Part shown: positions 59,501-64,000 of the stretch, in pieces
Layout: every line of letters begins with the position of its first letter
How positions within the stretch are numbered: the first letter of the stretch is position 1
DNA from: Malania oleifera
Taxonomy: Eukaryota; Streptophyta; Magnoliopsida; Santalales; Ximeniaceae
DNA: 64,000 nucleotides
Direction of reading: 5' to 3'
NCBI RefSeq assembly: GCF_029873635.1
Contig: NC_080426.1
Span: forward strand, 57,878,673 to 57,942,672
Made by a program: the position numbers and the translations under genes
Notes under the pieces: generated by a model
The model's input: the letters and a program-made list of their open reading frames with translations, nothing else
What the model was told of the DNA's origin: nothing
The model's database searches: none

Positions 59501-61050
59501 CAAATTTTGAGTACAAAATGAGTGATTCTCCAACAAGTAAATTTGTACCAGTACAATCAACACATTACAAGATGATAGGATATGATAAGCTTAATGTAGC
59601 TTAAATTTCTACTCTCAAAATAATGCAAGTATAGCAATCAGAGTGTGGGAGTGTATGTGTTAGGATCTTTGAATCAATATAACACTATCAATCACAAAGT
59701 GCAGTATCAATGATCTTAAGCACACAAGCAGATATCTCAAAAATGTTTTTCTCAAAAATCAAGCACAATAGATATTTGAAATTAGTTTGTAAAAATATTT
59801 CACAAACAAACACAATATGAGCTCTTGAGTTTTGCAACAATACTGCAAGACTCACAAGCTCTAGAGAGTTTTCCCAAAGATGACTTATGAACGAAATCAC
59901 AAGGGAAAAACTCAAAGCTTACTCTCAAATAAAATCAATCTCAATCAAATACAATCAATGAGAATGTAAGCTTATGGGGATAATCTTAAGGAACTCTCAC
60001 AAAGTATATTTTGCAATAGGAATGAGTAAGAGTAGGGTTTTTGAGCTTGTGTAGGAGAAATGGGAATTTGAAATTTCAGAAAATATTTTGGTAATGACGT
60101 TTCCTAATCAGTTACTAATCAAACCATGAGAGAGTATATATAGACACTCTAAAAAATATAACCGTTTGGGACTCATTTGGTATTTTTTAAAAAGTTTAAG
60201 TGAGGTTAATAAAAATTAACCCTGTTTTACCTCGGTAAAAATTGGGCAACCCAAGAGTTTTCAGTCGATCGTACTAAGGGTTCGGTCGACCACTTTATGA
60301 GCTTCGGTTGACCGTGGCATTTTTGAATTGAGGTTTTAGTCAACCGTATTAAGGCAATTTTGAATCCTTCGAGGTTCGGTCGACCAGGGCAGGTTTGGTT
60401 GACCTAATTCTGAGATTCGGTTGACCATGATAGATTTTAACTAGTGGTTCGGTCGACCAGGTTGTTGGGAATCACCCCACATGTCAATTCGGTCGACCGT
60501 GTAGTGCAAGTTCATTTAAAAAATGGTCAACCGAATAATCAACTTATTGACCCTGGTATGTTCAGTCGATCGAGGCTTCTATATTGGTTCAGGTTCGATC
60601 GATCGAACACATTTAAAGTGTGCATTTAAGTCCTGATTTTTATCAGAAGTCACCCCTGTTCATATAGGTATAACTTTTAAGTTATGAGAGACTTTTCATG
60701 TGATGTTTAAGGACCTAAAGTCAATCTATGGTCTTTGAGCTTATCTGTCCTATCATGCATGCAATGCATTAATTATTACCGACCATGATTAATATTACAG
60801 ACCCAAAATAAAATGAGCAATGAATTCAACTAAAATTATTTGGTCTTCATTTCCTTTGCTTTCATATATCTTTATTAATATGATCTTGCACACAAACTCG
60901 GCAAACAACCAAAGTATTTGTCATAATCAAAACAGGATATGACCCAAAAGGTCAACAATCTCCCCCTTTATGATGATGACAAATACTTTATGTAAAAGTG
61001 GGTACAGCTAAGAAAGGCTACCTTTGAAACTATGCATAAAGGAAATGTAA

Positions 61051-63064
61051 TGTAACGACCTGTTATTTAACTGTGTGTGTGTTTTTTTTTTTTATATATA
61101 TACTATGACATTTAACATGCTCTGATACCATACTGGATTAAACCCAATCATCAACCTAAGTAGTAAGAAGCAGAAATTAAGTAAACATAACCATATGAAA
61201 TTATATACAATACCAGAGTGCTAAATTGTTTCCCAAAATATACATGTATGTCTGTCCCCAAAATACCCACAACTGGCTGGGGTTATACAAAAATACTCCA
61301 AAAACATACTATCTACTGACAGGGCAGTACTAAAGCCCCTCTATCTGCAAGCCTGATCTGCTCGCCTACCTGGACCACCTGAAAAATGTTAAAATAATTG
61401 GGATGAGCCAACGCTCAGTAAGACGAAATGTGCTATTACTAGTGTGTGGCAGATGAGTTACAATATTATGAAAATCTGTTTCTATAAAATCATGTATAAC
61501 TGAATCTGTAAATATAGTACAAATAATAGAAACCGCCACCATTTCCATGTTACTTAACATATCAGTATTTTAGGGTACTATTTAAAATACTTCTAATGTA
61601 CATAAGTATACTCTCTGTCTCTGTAAATCTGTATATACATAATAATAACTGAAAACTTCCATGTCGATAACTATGTGTCATGATTTAACCCCTCATGACA
61701 GGGTTGTGTGGCCCGTAGGCGGGATCTACCCTAGCTGGCCGACCAAGGTAAACCACTATACTCCCTCAGTCTGATTTGTCCTCCTCAACCCATATCTGAT
61801 GGGGAGTCTATCCACATCTAGGGCACTATATGATTGACCTACTACCACGTATTATCTGAATAGGTGGTTGCACTTTGTAAACTGTATGTAACTACGGTAC
61901 CGTGCTCTGTAACTGTATGGTTCAATAGGGTCTGATACTATATAATATATTTCTTTATACAACTAGCTGTTTTGCCATGATTCTATAATAACTGTATAAA
62001 CCATGACAATGAAATAAACTGTAACTGTATCATCTATATCTCTGAATTGAACTGAAATCTGTAAGTCATGGTACTGAAAACTGTATAATCATGGTACTGT
62101 AAACTGTATAATCATGGTATTGTAAACTGTATAAAACATAACCACTAGCGGTATATTCTATAAATCATATCCTGAAAATACTGTAAAACATGTTTCTTTA
62201 TTATACCCATATTCTCAAGCCACACAGTAATTTTAAACATATGATACATAAATGATAACCTATATAAATTTCTATCATGAATAATCATCTGATAAAACGT
62301 ATAATTTACTGAAACATAGTGAAATAGCCTAGCATAGCATATTTCTCTTACCTGATTCCTACTAAAATCCTCCTACTAGGACGGGTCCTACACTCGCAGG
62401 GTTCTCCACTCAACACCCTGAAAATCATAAATTCTAGAACAAAACATCAATATTTCTTAGCCTACATCATTACCTACAGCTGCCAAAAGGCCAAAAATTG
62501 ACTAAAAGGTCTTACCTTGAATTTGGGATGAAATCCAACTCGATCCCATCAACGATCCGCCCCAGCAAACTTGAAGAGAACTTTGCCAGGAGTGTCGTGG
62601 TGGCCTTAGATCATCGATCCGGCGACTGACGGGGCCGAAATCGAAGAGAGAAGGGAGAAGGGCCGTAGGAGAGAGAGAGGAGTGGGTTTGCGGCCAATTT
62701 TCTGCGATTAAAATTAGTTTAGGGCTATTTATACTGCGGGATTCGTTGACAAGCCACATCATATCGTCGACGAGTGCTTAAGTAATTTCGTCGATGAACC
62801 TTACCCTTCATCGACGAAATTCAGAGTAGCCCAGATTCCTCTCTCGGTATTTTCTCGTTGATAAGATGGGACCTTGTCGGCGAAGTCCTAATGAACCCTC
62901 GTCCACGAACCCCTGTATTTGTCGACGAGACCTGGAAATTCTTGAAATTGTTTTTATTTCCAAAAGTGCGATGTCGTCGACGAAGTGTACTGCCTCCTTC
63001 CGTTCATGTTTCCATTTTCCTTCCTTTTTATTATTAAAATACTGTTATTCTTCCGGTCACTACA
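61051..63064 (-). mobile_element. gypsy (Tekay-like) solo LTR inside element C
   Basis: The plus-strand edges are TGTAACGACCTG and CCGGTCACTACA, with a perfect duplication TGTAA at 61046-61050 and 63065-63069. On the minus strand it has the TCGTCGACGA-type array (62738-62990) and the hairpin TGAGCGTTGGCTCA (61404-61417). It diverges from the other gypsy LTRs here, so it is another subfamily. Repeats of ACTGTATAATCATGGTA lie at about 62050-62135. Solo LTR, 2014 bp. Confidence 0.92.
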
Positions 63065-63169
63065 TGTAAAGTTCAAGCATTTTCCCAATTACCCAATTTT
63101 GCCCTACTTCTCCCCTTTTTGGCAACAACAAAAAGGGTTAAGGCATTGAAACTTATACACAAGATATAG

Positions 63170-63230
63170 TTTGGGAAGGTTTTTAGAAAATTTAGCCGCA
63201 TGTCGTTTGAAAATAAAACATTTCCCAAAA
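63170..63230 (-). other. Family hairpin motif in element C
   Basis: GTTTGGGAAGGTTTTT on the left and TTTCCCAAAA on the right of a GCCGCATGTCG core, at the same distance from the LTR as in A and B once the inserted solo LTR is removed. Confidence 0.65.
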
Positions 63231-63383
63231 AATATATGTATAGAAATGACCTAATTGAGTTCAAATTTTCAATTATCCAAGACAATCAACTCAAATAGTC
63301 TAGTATGATAAAAATAATAAACATGAGTATAATTATCAACATGCAAGAGATATGATAGTCATGCAACACAAACAAACTCACAA

Positions 63384-64000
63384 TGTAACACCTCGAACCC
63401 TTAAACCCGGTCCGACGTGTTATACCCGATAAAATCCTGATAATTCATAAATAAATATGTAGCGAAAAATATAACTATGATCCTCAATCATAAAAATACC
63501 ATATTTTACTACATCTATCTACATTCCATATAAAACCATTCATCCATCGGCATCCATATTTACACATATCTCCAAAAAAAAACATAGCCAACAACTTCCA
63601 GTATTCACAACCTTGAAGACTTAGAACATAAACATAAAACCTAAAATATACACATCCCAAAATATCATCAAAATGTTTATACCCATTTTATATTTATAAC
63701 CCAAAAATGCTATCAACCTCGAGCTCTCTAAGCTCGATCTCGTGGAGGTCCTGAAAAAGATAAATTTGTATTCAGGTGAGACACAACTCAGTACGGCAAG
63801 AAACAATATATATTAAAACAGTGTGTGGCCAACATGAGATTATAAATAACATAGTAATATCATTTGCAAATCATTAATATAAATTCTGAAAACATTTCTT
63901 GAGCTTAATCAAACACATGCAAGATATTTTACCCACAAGATTACCCAAGAATAGGGGTGATTACCCGCCCATACAAGTAGCACCCCTGTGCTCTGATACT
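63384..64000 (-). mobile_element. gypsy (Tekay-like) LTR, cut by the window edge
   Basis: The plus-strand start TGTAACACCTCGAACCC follows CACAA (63379-63383), the likely target duplication. Further in are ACCCGGTCCGACGTG and the short hairpin TGAGACACAACTCA (63777-63790). Minus orientation, like the other solo LTRs. Whether it is solo cannot be told here. Confidence 0.85.

Larger units (their letters stand above)
49900..60957 (-). repeat. Element C 3' LTR, split by element B
   Basis: The plus-strand edges are TGTTGATTTTACTG (49900) and AAGGTCAACA (60957). Pieces lie at 49900-50311 and about 59506-60957 (about 1.9 kb). On the minus strand it opens TGTTGACCTTTTGGGTCATATC like the LTRs of A and B. 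Its motif array is at 60262-60605 (GGTCGACCA, GGTTGACC and similar). The bases right of 60957 (ATCTCCCCCTTTA) are the polypurine tract read backwards, so this is the 3' LTR of a minus-strand element whose body extends to the right. Confidence 0.82.
60958..63383 (-). mobile_element. Element C internal region, start, split by a gypsy solo LTR
   Basis: Pieces 60958-61045 and 63070-63383. The first begins ATCTCCCCCTTTATGATGATGACAAA, matching ATCTCCCACTTTTTGATGATGACAAA at 52648. The second resumes with CTCCCCTTTTTGGCAACAACAAAAAGG, as at 52690. A family hairpin motif is at 63170-63230. The region is non-coding, as in A and B. Element C runs right, past another gypsy LTR and out of the window, so its gag is not seen. 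Confidence 0.8.

Overview
The window is plant nuclear DNA, most likely from a eudicot. It is AT-rich, has no operon-like gene packing, and is dominated by nested and mostly decayed LTR retrotransposons, LINE fragments and microsatellites. I find one convincing host gene. I see no rRNA, tRNA, CRISPR or bacterial features.

Layout, left to right. (1) 1-20440: a broken Ty3/gypsy chromovirus (Tekay/Del-like) pol and its LTR. The LTR is split by a 15.1-kb LTR element (element A, 5115-20214, TSD TGAGA). Element A carries only gag. It was later hit by two reverse-strand gypsy solo LTRs (5166-7418 and 14899-17082) and by a solo LTR of its own superfamily (7915-10041). (2) 20441-27005: AT-rich spacer, another LTR related to A's (21226-23068) and a 1.6-kb foldback element with long inverted arms (23861-25460). 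(3) 27006-47417, minus strand: the host gene. It is a KELP-type transcriptional coactivator (DEK_C domain plus PC4 domain) whose reading frame continues by splicing into an intact retrotransposon-type Gag (UBN2) domain and CCHC zinc knuckle. The four exons give about 448 codons spread over 20.4 kb. Introns 1 and 2 (about 10.7 and 8.1 kb) hold L1 and RTE LINE remnants, a broken Ty1/copia pol, a large Tat/Ogre-like LTR and assorted repeats. (4) 47770-49895: RTE-clade LINE remnant. (5) 49900-64000, minus strand: the 3' LTR and internal start of element C, split by a complete gag-only element B (50317-59500, TSD CAAAT). C's internal part is further split by a gypsy solo LTR (61051-63064, TSD TGTAA) and by another gypsy LTR that runs off the window.

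Main points of interest. First, a retrotransposon gag appears domesticated and fused to a transcriptional coactivator: it is the only long Gag frame here without stops. Second, elements A, B and C form an LTR family with gag but no pol, a conserved non-coding internal region of about 3 kb, and paired, apparently compensating hairpins. Their LTRs carry arrays of palindromic GGTCGACC-type motifs. The unrelated gypsy LTRs carry their own arrays built on the same GTCGAC core.

All coordinates and motifs were read by eye. Family names come from motif recognition and were not confirmed by any search.
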